A stretch of DNA of 29,646 nt from Hypsibius dujardini (GCA_001579985.1 LRSR01011353.1:1-29646), one strand, 5' to 3'. Positions 19,809 through 29,646 are shown, counted from the first letter of the stretch. The notes: generated from the sequence alone by a model not told the origin. Made by a program: numbers and translations.

Positions 19809-22800
19809 TTAGAAGACCCATTTATTAATGAGCACTAAGGCAGTCGGCCGATTGTCATAAGAGAGGTCTACACAGTCTTGAATGATGGCCGCTAACCGTT
19901 CCGGTACATTCGTTGGAATCATCGCTTTGCCGAGTCGTTTCTGGCCGCGTTCCAGCACGATTTCTTCGCGTTCCGGAGCCCTTCCCGTGGCCATTTGTAT
20001 GAGCAGACAACCAAAGTGCCAGATGTCGGTTTTGCGCCCGATCATCTGATCTCCCGGAGTTTGATAGGTCGGCGGTAGTTTTGACTGAACATTTGGATTA
20101 AAGCTCGCCTGGACGGTGGGAATGACATCGACCAGTCGTTTCACTGAGATGATTTTGACTACGTCCGTCCCGCTGGCCGGGTCTCTGTGAAACATGATGT
20201 GATCCGCATACAAAGCCCTGTGTGCTATGCTGTGGTCGTGAAGGAAGTGAAGCCCTCGCAGGATTCCGAGCCCCCATTCGCGAATGTTTGTCAGGCCGGC
20301 CGGGGCAACGCATTGGGCTACTCTTTCGGTGAGGGATCCACCTAAACGATTAATTAAGTATTCGGTAATGAAGGGGGAACAACCGAGTGGATGGACATGA
20401 TCATAGATTATCCAGAAAAGAATGATGGTCAAAACAAATAGACGGACGGAGGATCAATCGCACTGACCGATAGACGGTAGTGTCGACGGTTGCGCTGACA
20501 GACAAACGGGTGGATAGTTGCATTGACGGGCAGACGGGTGGAAGAGTGGACGGTTGCATCGACCGACCGACGGGCGTATGGATGGTCGCACTGATTTACG
20601 GACGGACGGTGGAAGGTTGCGCTAATCGAAATGCATATGGATGGATGGACAGTTACAATGACTGACAGGCAGGCGAGTGGGTAATTGGACTGACTTACTG
20701 TCGGACAGGTGGATAATTGCATTGACCGAGAGACGGATAAACGGACGGGTGTCACAGTTACACTGACCGATGGACGAACAAACGAGTGTGACGGTTGCAC
20801 TGACTGACAAACGGACGAATGGGTGGACGGTAGCAGTGACGGACAACCGGATGGGTGGACGGTTGCACTGACCGACAAAGGGATGGCCAGAAATCGTGAC
20901 ATATCGCCCAGAATGGGGGGAGGTAACAGCCTGGAAGACGGGCCGACGACTGTGTGCACGATCATCAAGTAACTGGTTTGACTACCGGAATTTTGTGGCA
21001 ATTAATCGGACGTACGGACGAAGGGACGGACATACGACATCCACTGGCCGATAGACAGACCAACCGACAGAGCAGTGAGCCGACGGACGGACGGTCTGTT
21101 CATCGTAGCGACATGACATACAATTATACCTTCACAAAACTCCATAATAACGCGACACTTGAGGTCAAGCGTTGGAGGCGGTGGTCGATAGTTCAGTATG
21201 TCAAGATGCGAAGCAATGTTTTCGTGGCGTAAGGTCCGCAGATCTGCTAATGCCTCCGTCAGCTTAGCTAAATTCTGCTCGGTCTCCCGTTCCTTCCCAG
21301 GCAGTAATGGCAGGGAGATCTCCTTCAACACAACCCGTGTCTTTGCAGAACCTCGGGAGAGCCATCCCGTGAGCACGGAGATCCTTTGCTGGCTCACGGT
21401 CCATTCGTGAGCCAGCACCTGCAGCGTGGCTAACCAGATGCAAAAAATCAATTAAACATGGATCTTAATGTTGCACTAGAAAGGTATCCATACCTTCTTC
21501 CACCACGGCGACGGGATCATATACTACCGGACCCGACCGAGGAAGAATCAGAATGACTGCGTCATTAGTGGTCAGGCAAAAGGGGAAGTACCGGCGTTCG
21601 GTCCCGGCCGAGTCCGGCATCTCATAAACATGCTCGTAAAGCGCCAGACCGACAGCCGTCTCCTGTTTTCGGCTGTTAACTCCCACGCCCAGTACGTAAT
21701 CAATGCCGTGACTTGTGATCTCGGTGGCCACTCGATGAAGCTCGAGTGCGCCGTTGCCAGCGGGCTTGGCAGTGCTGGCCAGCACTCGTTGGGCGTCGCT
21801 ATTGGCCCAAGCCTTGACAGCTGTATATCCAGCCATGGCGTCCGCCGATTTGATGTTGTCCATTTCTCCCCAGAATATCAAGGCTGTGCGGTTGGTCTTT
21901 TGCTGGAGGAGGTTTTTCTCCACTCGGTAGCAGAGGAGGCAACCGTAGCCTGCTCCCGTGGAGACGACAAAGTTCTCCGGCTGCGCGTCGGTGATGCTCT
22001 GCTTCGATCCGAACTTGTGAAACCACACTTCGGTCTGGTGTTTCAGCTGCAGATCGATGAATCTATAAAGTCATGAGAGATAGACGAATGGACCATTGAA
22101 AAAGGAATGGATGAGGTGAATGGTTCGATGGGAGAACGGACAGACGGACTGACGGAGGAACTGATTGGACATAAGATCCACGGAACGGGTGAATGGTCAA
22201 AGGAACGGATAAGTCGACGGGAAATGGTAGGAGAAACCAATCAATTCAAGGGCGAACAGATGTTTTGACGTATGGACCGACGAACAGACTGACGGACGGA
22301 TGAGCGGACAGACTGATGGACGGATGGACAGACGGATGGACGGACGGACCGAGGAATCGAGTCAAGTAAGAAGGGATGGGCGAACGGAAGGACAGACGAG
22401 AGTGCGGAGGGAACAACGGATGCTCTGACCAACAAATGGAGACGAACACAAACAGGCGACTGAAAAATCCGAAGAACGGAACGATGGATTGTCGAATATA
22501 CAGCCGCACGGTCGGACGGACAGACGGACTTGAGAACAAGAAGCACACTCCTGGTCAAAATGACGAACCGAGTGAGCAAAGAGATGAATGTAGGAACAGG
22601 CTCTCAGACGGAAAATACTGTTACCGTTGGTCGTGGTTCGTGACGACAACTGACCACTGAAAGTGCGGGTATTCTTTGCGGACATCCTTGGCGATAATTT
22701 GGGCTAGTTTTTCGTTATCGTTGAGGGTGCTTCCGAGATGCTTGAAAACCCTGGAACCCAACTCGAAGCACTTGCCATTCTTGGCGGCTCCGCATTCGTT

Positions 22801-23976
22801 GCTCGCTTGGTTATGTTGGAGTCCACAGGACTCCGATAGGAACTTCATACGCAGCGATTGCAACGTATCGGTCATAATTATATAAACCGTCTCAGCCTGA
22901 ATCTTCATATCGCACAAGTTATCGCGTACGTGGCCAGGTAGGGTCTTCACTGACATGGAATAGTCTTCATTCACCGAAACGGCTTGCTGAAGACCATCTT
23001 CCGGGCGTGTGGATGGCTTTTCCGAAATGGCACCAGGAGCTCCACCTACAATATTTAAAATAGCAAAATAATCTGTCTGAAGATTACTGTCCCACCCACC
23101 ATAGCCAGTAGTGACGGTAAAGTAGTGTTTTGCGAAGCGCAGAAAATATGCCTGGGTGAACATTAAGCAAATATCCTGCTGCCATTCCTTGTACTGCTCC
23201 ACTGTGCAGTGCTCCGCCAGACCCTGCATCAGCTTCTGGCGGCACAACGGAACTTCCTCGGTAATCCACCCGTAGAGAATGATCATTTGCTCGTTCAAAA
23301 CTCGCTCGGCCGCGTGGAATTCGGACCAAGTGTCGGGGTGCGGATTGCGTAGAAAGTCTTGGTACTGACGGCGAGCGATCGTCAGACGATCCCGCATGTG
23401 CTCGTATTTGCCCTATAGCATTCTTATTTAACGTGGAGAGCAATATTTTTGTTGCAAGTCTAGTACTAAATATGTGCCCTACGCTGTGAAAGGGAGCATT
23501 ATTTAGTATCATGATGAGTAATATTCAGGGATTATATATCTGTAGACTGTACATATACATACATGTATATATATATAATTCAGTAAAGGTAATGATGATA
23601 AACTAAAAGATAGAATTCTTCCGCAACGGGAAGTCTCAATATCGTTTGATGAAAGAAATTGCACGATGGATTGTCAAATAAAATATTCCCATATTAAACA
23701 ATGTTAAGCAGCGCTAACCTGGAGGTGAGTAGTATACATCACGTGATTGAGGTCCTTTCTGTTCTGCTTGAACCCCTCGTCAATGCGTCGTTCAAGAGCC
23801 TCCTGGACTTTGAGAAAACCGTTCCCAAACAGGGCTTCAATCTCTATGTCAATCTCCTTTTTGCTTCCCATCCCGAGTTCCGGGTAGATTTTTCGCACAC
23901 CATGCATTGTGACCATTGTAGCAGCCTTCAGGGGCACAGACAACGCAGACAGACCCAGGGATGTAAGCTCGTTCAT
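19809..23976 (-). CDS. Pseudokinase-domain protein, paralogue B
   Basis: Six minus-strand exons: 23719-23976, 23412-23100, 23045-22625, 22062-21494, 21429-21130 and 20341-19809 (each written 5' to 3' from the second on), giving 797 residues. The start is the ATG at 23976; the frame upstream offers only TTG. It parallels paralogue A throughout: MHGVRKIYPELG, QMIILYGWITEEVPL, EWQQDI, the Cys motif NECGAAKNGKCF, GYGCLLCYR, LIFWG and DYVLGVG. The kinase-like domain starts near 521: K556 in VVLKEI, hinge VIMEFCEGGSL, alpha-F TDIWHFGCLL. The catalytic loop is H661-R-A663 (Asp to Ala), His replaces the Asn, and SVK replaces DFG. It differs from A in having an extra 306 bp intron after residue 86 and a 54 bp intron (23046-23099). 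The 3' end abuts the candidate mobile element at 19797. Function is unknown; a scaffolding or regulatory role is inferred only from the dead kinase fold. Confidence 0.82.
20440..21095. repeat. Degenerate minisatellite in paralogue B intron 5
   Basis: Units of roughly 28-36 bp, consensus near GGTTGCACTGACCGACA followed by ACGGGTGGA. They run from about 20440 to 20890, with GACGGACGG-type remnants at 21005-21095. The array fills most of the 788 bp intron between the two kinase-lobe exons. Confidence 0.75.
22085..22600. repeat. Degenerate GACGGA/GGACAGAC repeat in paralogue B intron 3
   Basis: Loose tandem GACGGACGGA, GGACAGACTGAC and ATGGACGG units occupy nearly all of the 562 bp intron. The Ser/Val/Pro-rich open frames here come from the repeat. 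Confidence 0.75.
23046..23099 (-). other. 54-nt intron with open frame in paralogue B
   Basis: It begins GTGGGT and ends TTGTAG. Its length is a multiple of three and it has no in-frame stop, so reading through adds 18 residues. I call it an intron because paralogue A has a phase-1 intron (147 bp) at the equivalent place, after the QQDI...YF/YT block, and this one is also phase 1. Confidence 0.7.
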
Positions 23977-24356
23977 TTTCACCTCCGGCCAACGGACTAA
24001 ACGCAACCAGAAACTCGGGTGTGATGTGGAGGATAAATTCAGCTTGAGTTCTGCCTAAACCGTCATCTGCTTACCTGCCTCATATATTATTGACACGAAC
24101 CTGCGTGCGTAAAAAGCTATCCGACTTGCGTTAAATTACAAACACCGCGACCCCGGATTGATAGTGATATCTTGTGTGTTTAGCGTGTCAAGGTCCACGG
24201 TTCTCCGTTTAGTCACTGCACGAGGAGTCCGATCTATTACTAGCTCAACCGGGTGTTGTTTAAATAATTTTTTTCAATATATTTTGAATGGCTTAAAACG
24301 CGACTTATGATTTAAAATATGTTTTTATCTTATTTAAAATCTCAAGCATAAATCGA

Positions 24357-24366
24357 TATATAAAAG
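24357..24366 (+). promoter_or_regulatory. TATA box with no assigned gene
   Basis: TATATAAAAG on the plus strand. A CAG|GTAGGT donor-like site lies about 130 bp downstream at 24490-24500. This could be the start of a non-coding first exon, possibly of the chitin-binding gene or of an unannotated transcript. No coding frame follows immediately. Confidence 0.35.
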
Positions 24367-25885
24367 CCAATACACATGTGGCAGCAACCTTATTCCACCA
24401 GAGTTCAATCCACGGCGTCAGGAAAATCAAGTGGCTCGAAATCGGTCTGGACATCTTTTTTCCATTTACTAGTCTGAAAACAGTCCCAGGCAGGTAGGTA
24501 TTATAAGCAGTCTTTATATTCTACTGGTAAAACATTTCGAAAGAATTCAAGAGACTGACTGGCCGCAATGGATCTTCGTCTTTCTGTGTAGAGCGATACG
24601 AGGGACACGCTAAAAGTATTGGCACTCAGTCATTTATATCGCGACTAAATTGTGCGTTCCAATTGTGGTATTGCAAGTATTTACATCAGCAACTTCTATA
24701 TTACTTCTGAAAGTTTTGTTGGATTACGGTCAAAGGTCTAGAGGAAAGAATTTGTTCTAGGGAAGAGTAGTTGACCGCAGGGTAAACGTCAATTATGTCC
24801 AGCAGCTCACACGCGTTTCAGCCATTCCATGAAGAATGGTCGAACTATTTTCCTTATTGACATTAACAGCCTAATCAGAGAGCTAACTAATAGAGTTGAG
24901 GTAAAATGATTCCGGCAAGGCTAAGAAAAGGTAAGGTCAACAGGCCGAACTGTGCGGTATCAAATCGTGCGTAGTGATTTACTTTCGCTTGATTGATTGA
25001 TTGATGACTTGTTTAATTGATTGTTGTTCTCAACAGAGTCGGCATTTGTTCTAGCCACTGTCCACACCATTTGCCTGACGCGCGCTATTTAAGCCGTCTT
25101 CTACATTCATTTTTATGTTATTGTCTGTGATGTTTTTAGAACGAACTGGAACGAAGGAACAAAGAACTATACTGTTAGGCGATTTACAAGATGACCCACT
25201 TCGAAAATATACAGTGATGTCATTCTGTTTTTAGACAGTTAAAAACGACAATCTTTTCCCAAATCAAAATAAGTATTGCCAATTTGTTGAGCTCGAGAGG
25301 GACATCCCGCTGATATGTCTTTGAATGCCTTACCGAATTACCCCTATTATACTTTACGTGATTGCGCATATATATCTGTCATGTGCGGAAACAAGTAAGC
25401 GGCGATAGGTTTACTTTCCGCGGGGAAACAAAGGTGGGCGGCTGTGGCCATGTTACCAAACAAACACATTTTGACGCCTCCTATCGTCCTCCTAATAATC
25501 GTGTGCATGAAAAATCCGACAGCCTGCCTCTCAGAGTTCTGCGGTAAGAACGCGCGAAGAGCCGGACCGTCAGACAAAGACCTTGTGTGGGTTGGTTTTT
25601 TTACTTCCACGGACTTATATGACACTTGCCTGCCCACTCTTGCGCGGTTCGAGCGCAGACACATATTTCTCTCTCTCGCACACTTTCTTCTCGCTTTTCA
25701 CTTTCTAATCATCTATCTTGTCCAAAGCCTGGCCCAGACACCTCACAGACAGATGAGACAGACGGTGAAGCTCGAAGCCCCTGTTTCGGCCTAATTGAGC
25801 GCGAACGTCGACCAACATCAAACCATTAAATCGCGCTACGTTAACGGATTATTCAACATGCGATTTTTAATAGGCAAAGGAGAGA

Positions 25886-25893
25886 TATAAAAG
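25886..25893 (+). promoter_or_regulatory. TATA box of the chitin-binding gene
   Basis: TATAAAAG lies 93 bases before the ATG at 25986. An initiator-like TCACATT lies about 35 bases downstream (25919-25925), with TCAGATT at 25904-25910 as an alternative. Spacing and context fit a core promoter. Confidence 0.6.
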
Positions 25894-25985
25894 TCAGGCA
25901 GCGTCAGATTGTTAGCCATCACATTTTGTTTTTAATAATAATTTCTTGTTTTGCATCTAATACTTCAGACGTAATCACAGAAAGA

Positions 25986-26530
25986 ATGCAGGCCGCTATC
26001 CTCGTTCTTGCCGCTGTTTTGGGTGTGGCCTATGGTGGGCCAGCCAACGGGGCTCAGGTGCCCAAGGTGTGGGACGCCCTTGCCAAGCTCCGAGGAAAGG
26101 GAGCCCTCACCGCCGAGCAAATCCAGGAACTCTACCCCAACGCGGTGGCCGGAAAGGACTTCCCCAACAATCTGGTGATTCCGGCACGGTCCATCAATTG
26201 CGGCAGCGTTAAGCCTGGATTCATTGCTGACGTCAGCGACCCGTCCAAGTGCCAGATCTTTGATCGTTGTGATGTGAACGGAAACCTGACCAGCTACATC
26301 TGCCCCGCCATGACTGTAGGTCTTGTCTGTGTCTGTGTCTTTGTCTGTGTCTGTGTCTGTGTCTGTGTCTGTGTCTGTGTCTGTGTCTGTGTCTGCAGCT
26401 GCATCTTATTCGTGTGTATGTATGCCACTGAGTCGATGTTTCGATGTTTCGATGTTACACACAAAAATTGGTCTGTGCGCAGGTGTCCAATTACTTTACC
26501 TCTTCTTTTGGGTTGATGACGGGAAGATGA
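25986..26530 (+). CDS. Secreted protein with incomplete type-2 chitin-binding domain
   Basis: Exon 1 (25986-26315) encodes 110 residues. A signal peptide (MQAAILVLAAVLGVAYG) is followed by a linker and the first four Cys of a peritrophin-A/CBM14 domain: C72, C89, C95 and C106 in NCGSVKPGFIAD, DPSKCQIFDRC and LTSYICPAMT. A donor GTAGGT follows at once and leads into a CTGTGT array. The best next acceptor (GTGCGCAG, ending at 26482) gives VSNYFTSSFGLMTGR and a stop at 26530. That supplies neither of the two remaining Cys. So either the true second exon was missed, or the gene is truncated. Family role: binding chitin in cuticle or gut lining, secreted outside the cell. Exon 1 has GC-rich codon use unlike the flanks, as in highly expressed genes. 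The terminal exon would overlap the end of the opposite-strand gene by 40 bases. Confidence 0.7.
26317..26395. repeat. (CTGTGT)n hexamer in the chitin-binding gene intron
   Basis: About twelve near-perfect CTGTGT units start immediately after the splice donor. Confidence 0.9.
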
Positions 26531-29500
26531 CACGGGAAAGACAATAGATCATTTATTACTGCAGAACGAATTCTCTGATCGTCTGTCAGGTTGAGACTTT
26601 TTGCATTGCGACTGGCGATAAAATCATGGGCAACTGTAACGAAATTCGATGCGCCTAGGTCTGCGTGAAGGATTAGGATATAGCGGCAGAACGGCGTCAA
26701 CCCGGTTGGAGGACTGGCTTCGATAAAGTTTTTCAACGGGAAGCCCACGGAAATATGGAGCTTGAGAGTTGTCTCCGCATCTTTATAGACGAAAAAACAA
26801 ACTCCTTATTCAAGCTAACTAAGTCAAAAGCAGACAAATCGAAGCACAAAATAAATACATAGGAACAGAAGCAGCATGAGATAAACAGAGTCAGACACAG
26901 ACACAGAGATAGACATATACGTAGACACGGACAAATGCGCACCTTGATAGCGTCCAGATGGAAGACTGGGCACTGGCTCCAAAACTGGGGCCGGTGGCTC
27001 CTTTCCTTTTCCAGCATGTAACCCCTTTCCACCCAATGTGCCAGTCTTGTCTAGCATTGCCTTCTGGGCTACCTTCTTCGCTTCCTTGGGATCTTTGATT
27101 ACAGCCTGATTGGCAGGGTCATCGGGATCTTTGGGTTTCAGCATGTTGCTTAATACTTGCTTTTCAATCACCCAATTGAAGCGGTGGGACACATAAGGGA
27201 AGACTTGAACTTCGTAGTCCAGCTCCTTTAAGTTATGTGCATAAAGCGGGTAAAGATCAACCTTTGCGGTGCCATAAGGGTTTTCACAGATCCCATCCTT
27301 CCGATCTCGATCATGCAGCTGGAATTCCACCGGTGGACCTGCCAGCAAAAAAGCAAACAAAAGCAAGATGTCTCCATGTCTGTCAATGTGTATGTAGATC
27401 TGTCTGTCTGTCTGCCCTTCTTCTTTCTGCCCCCCCCCTCCCTGTGGCCTGCATGCCCGTCTGCCTGGATATCGCATCCACATGTCTATGTGCTTATATG
27501 CGTGCCGGCCTGCCTGCCTGTGTGTGTTTGCGTCTATGTCTGCATATTTGCCTGTTTGCCTGTCTTCCCGCTTGCTTGCCTGTCTGCCTTCCAGCTAGCT
27601 AGATTGCTTGTGCGTGAGTTTCTAAATATTGTCTTTTTCGTCCGCCCATCTATCTGCTTGCCTGCTGTTCTAACTAACCAACAATGAACTCCTTTAATAG
27701 CTCGGGATCCATCTGGTTTAGAAACGTAACAGCCGGTTCATTCCACTGTAGGTTTGACGATTGTGTCTGGCCGCTTGTCTTACAGACATCCAGTCCAAGC
27801 CGGTTGAATTGGACATAAACAGGGTGGCACATTTTCTCTATAGCCGTCAAAGAGAGGGGCTTGTCTGGAAGACCCTCAACAGCTTGCACAGCAATCGTAA
27901 ATGGATTCAAATGGATTTGCTGTCCAAGGCTCATAAATTTGCCGTCTTTGACGGCCAGTCGAAAGATTCCATCCAGGACGCTTGAAACCAACTCTGTATT
28001 CTCATCCTCTTCCGGTCCGATTTTGGGGTTCAGCGTTCCGCGGAGTGTCACTGAGTTTTCAGGCAAAAACAGCATCGAGGCAACTGAATGAAATGTGAGG
28101 ACGGGAGTTTTGGAGCTTTCCGCTTTGCGTTTGGTTAGTTTGGCTGCGAGTTGCTCCTGTTTGGCTTTTTGACTAACGACCTTTTTAGACAGGACCAAGC
28201 GGGGTTTTGTAACAGATAAAAGGATAGGATCGGGTACATATACCGGTGTTATAGGTGGTAAAACGACGGTTTCAGGGAGGGCGGGTGCTGGCGGGAATAG
28301 GGGTGGTTCTGATGAGTGAGACCATGACGATTTGGTGGCCATGTATTGCTGGAAATGAAACGGATTGCGTAAATTAATGCGTCCGTGTCTTTGTCTGTGT
28401 CCGTGTCCGTGTCCGTGTCCGTGTCCATGTTTGTGTCTGTGTCTTTGTCTGTGTCTGTGTTTGTGTCTCTGTCTGTCGGTGTCCTTGTCTCTGTCTTCGT
28501 CTGTGCCTATATCTCTAGTTTGCCGATTTCTTTGTCTGTGTACATGTATGTGTGCCCATGCCTGGGTTTGTGTTCGTATCTGAGTGTCTTTGTCCCAAAA
28601 AAACATGTCTATGCTTTTCTGGAGCACACTGACTTTAGTGAGCCAACCGGCGGCCCATTCGGTTTTCTTTAGCTCCGAATTGTCACCCAGTTCCGCAACA
28701 GCGTTCCAGTCTCTGGTTTGTATAGGAGACAAGTTGAGTTCGTCGAAGTGCGGCAGCGACATTTTTTTCGGAGTTTTAACTTCAGTTTTGGCTCGTGAAC
28801 TAATCTTGTCTGGACTTTCGAAGAGCTCGATTTCGATAGATTGTGTGGCCAGCCGGCGGAGCACAGACTCTGAGATCAACCAATCAAATTCGACTTCGAT
28901 GAAGCAGTATGTGTGCTTGTTACGGCGAAAATACCGAAACAATTTCGTGGAACTGTCATCCAAGGCATTCTTGATTGGGATGTCTGAAATAACGAACAAA
29001 TATTGATGCGTCTAAAGGAATACACATACATGAAGTGCAATCGACAATCAGGCTAGCAGAGTGAGAGATGACCAGTCACATATACAAACGAATAAACAGA
29101 CAGACAGACAAACAGGTAGACAGACAGACGGACGGACAGACAGACAGACAGACAGGCAAGCAGAGAAACAGAGAAACAGACACAGACAGACAGGCAGAGA
29201 AACAGACAGACCCAGCAACGCCTACCTGCTTTGCAACCGTAAAAGACTTTTGCCATATACTGCAAATTTATAATGTCCAAAAAGAACTTGGAGTACTGCT
29301 TATCTGAAGGTCGATCAAGGGACTCATCCGACGGCAGGCTAAACTCCAGATGGTAGGCCTGATCAGGCGACAAGGTCATCACAGGGGCCGCGGCGGCTTC
29401 GGCATCCGCTTTCTTCTTTTTCGTTCGCGTATCGCTTTTGGCTTCCAGCACCAATAGTTTCTGCCATTCATGTCTGAGTTCATCGGCTTTGCTGATATCC

Positions 29501-29634
29501 TCATCCGTGGCCGAACTAACAATCCGAAGCAACAGCTGAACCTTAATGGCTGTGCGGTGGTCATCCGGATTGCGGATGATGGAGGATGAGCTTGATTGCA
29601 GAGTGGCCAAAGGAGCAGCTCGGGTTGTAGACAT
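26491..29634 (-). CDS. CFAP92/KIAA1257-like (DUF4550) protein, tentative
   Basis: Five minus-strand exons: 29226-29634, about 28544-28983, 27679-28348, 26943-27338 and 26491-26804, in phases 1, 0, 1, 1. The start is an ATG 12 bases from the window edge. Exon 1 has AIKVQLLLRIVSS and an Ala/Lys-rich stretch. Exon 2 has TYCFIEVEFDWLI and SIEIELFESPDKISSRAKTE. Exon 3 ends in CHPVYVQFNRLGLDVCK. Exon 4 has VEFQLHDRDRKDG, PYGTAKVDLYPLYAHNLKEL and a Lys/Pro-rich tail. Exon 5 has VYKDAETTLKLHISVGFPLK and RYILILHADLGAS. The beta-rich, C2-like repeats and the DKxSSRAK element recall KIAA1257/CFAP92, a cilium-associated protein, but I recall that family only loosely. The exon 2 donor is uncertain: CAT|GTACAC at 28543 or AAA|GTCAGT at 28633, both phase 0. 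The exon 5 acceptor is 26805 or 26802. The frame also stays open through the intervening hexamer repeat. Confidence 0.55.
27385..27600. repeat. Degenerate CTGT/CTGCC repeat in intron 3 of the CFAP92-like gene
   Basis: Decayed CTGTCTGC and GCCTGCCTG units lie between the exons ending at 27679 and starting at 27338. Confidence 0.75.
28377..28570. repeat. (CTGTGT)n/(CCGTGT) hexamer in the CFAP92-like gene
   Basis: Hexamers of CCGTGT, CTGTGT and CTTTGT. The region 28349-28543 is 195 bases, a multiple of three, and has no stop in the gene's frame. It would read as a His/Arg/Gln/Asp-rich tract if not spliced out. Confidence 0.85.
29093..29213. repeat. (GACA)n microsatellite in intron 1 of the CFAP92-like gene
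   Basis: CAGACAGA units with AGAAACAGA variants, located between exon 1 (ends 29226) and exon 2 (starts 28983). Confidence 0.9.
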
Positions 29635-29646
29635 TACCTATCTTGT

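Larger units (their letters stand above)
23977..25985. other. Intergenic region upstream of paralogue B and the chitin-binding gene
   Basis: Starts head-to-head: paralogue B runs leftward and the chitin-binding gene rightward. It is AT-rich around 24250-24370, with a strong plus-strand TATA box at 24357. A minus-strand frame at 25347-25664 (105 codons) and an overlapping plus-strand frame have no recognisable homology and are not called. A GATT run lies at 24987-25005. Confidence 0.45.

Noticed and set aside
22241-22685. Ser/Val/Pro-rich open frames on the minus strand
   Set aside because: Products of the degenerate GACGGA repeat in paralogue B intron 3.
25347-25794. Overlapping 105- and 116-codon frames on opposite strands
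   Set aside because: No motif or family resemblance and no splice partners; consistent with chance in a GC-richer patch.

Overview
The window is animal nuclear DNA. Genes are split by GT-AG introns of 54 bp to about 1 kb, intergenic spaces are short (1-2 kb), and almost every larger intron carries (GACA)n/(CTGT)n or (ACAGAC)n/(CTGTGT)n microsatellite. A chitin-binding secreted protein, a divergent rhodopsin-like GPCR and compact genes suggest a small ecdysozoan-type invertebrate. A tardigrade is my guess, but the sequence does not prove it. All exon models are hand-spliced from reading frame, splice consensus and family knowledge; nothing was searched or computed.

Layout, left to right. (1) 597-858, minus: a frameshifted fragment of an M13 (neprilysin-type) peptidase, followed by a ~240 bp foldback (1263-1504). 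(2) 1895-5024, minus: a complete four-exon NEURL2-type gene, with a neuralized homology repeat and C-terminal SOCS box. (3) 5025-7185: an intergenic region shared by two divergent genes, with a 35 bp duplicated segment and a cluster of GCTTGATTG motifs. (4) 7186-11756, plus: a complete 11-exon ZNF598-type gene (RING plus zinc fingers, ribosome quality-control E3) that includes a 29-nt microexon. (5) 13017-14864, plus: a three-exon orphan class-A GPCR. (6) 15104-18080 and 19809-23976, both minus: two tandem paralogues of about 800 residues. Each has a long conserved N-terminal region of no recognised family and a C-terminal protein-kinase fold that has lost the catalytic residues. (7) Between them, 19154-19797, a TTAA-bounded segment with subterminal palindromes that looks like a non-autonomous piggyBac-like element. 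(8) 25986-26530, plus: a secreted protein with an incomplete type-2 chitin-binding domain. (9) 26491-29634, minus: a five-exon gene tentatively related to CFAP92/KIAA1257.

The genes do not form one pathway. NEURL2 and ZNF598 are both ubiquitin-ligase components and are divergently arranged over about 2 kb, which may be coincidence. The most novel content is the tandem pseudokinase pair. The two share exon phases, reach identical cumulative coding length at two consecutive introns, have an N-terminal block at least as conserved as the kinase fold, and have lost the catalytic Asp, the metal-binding Asn and the DFG Asp.
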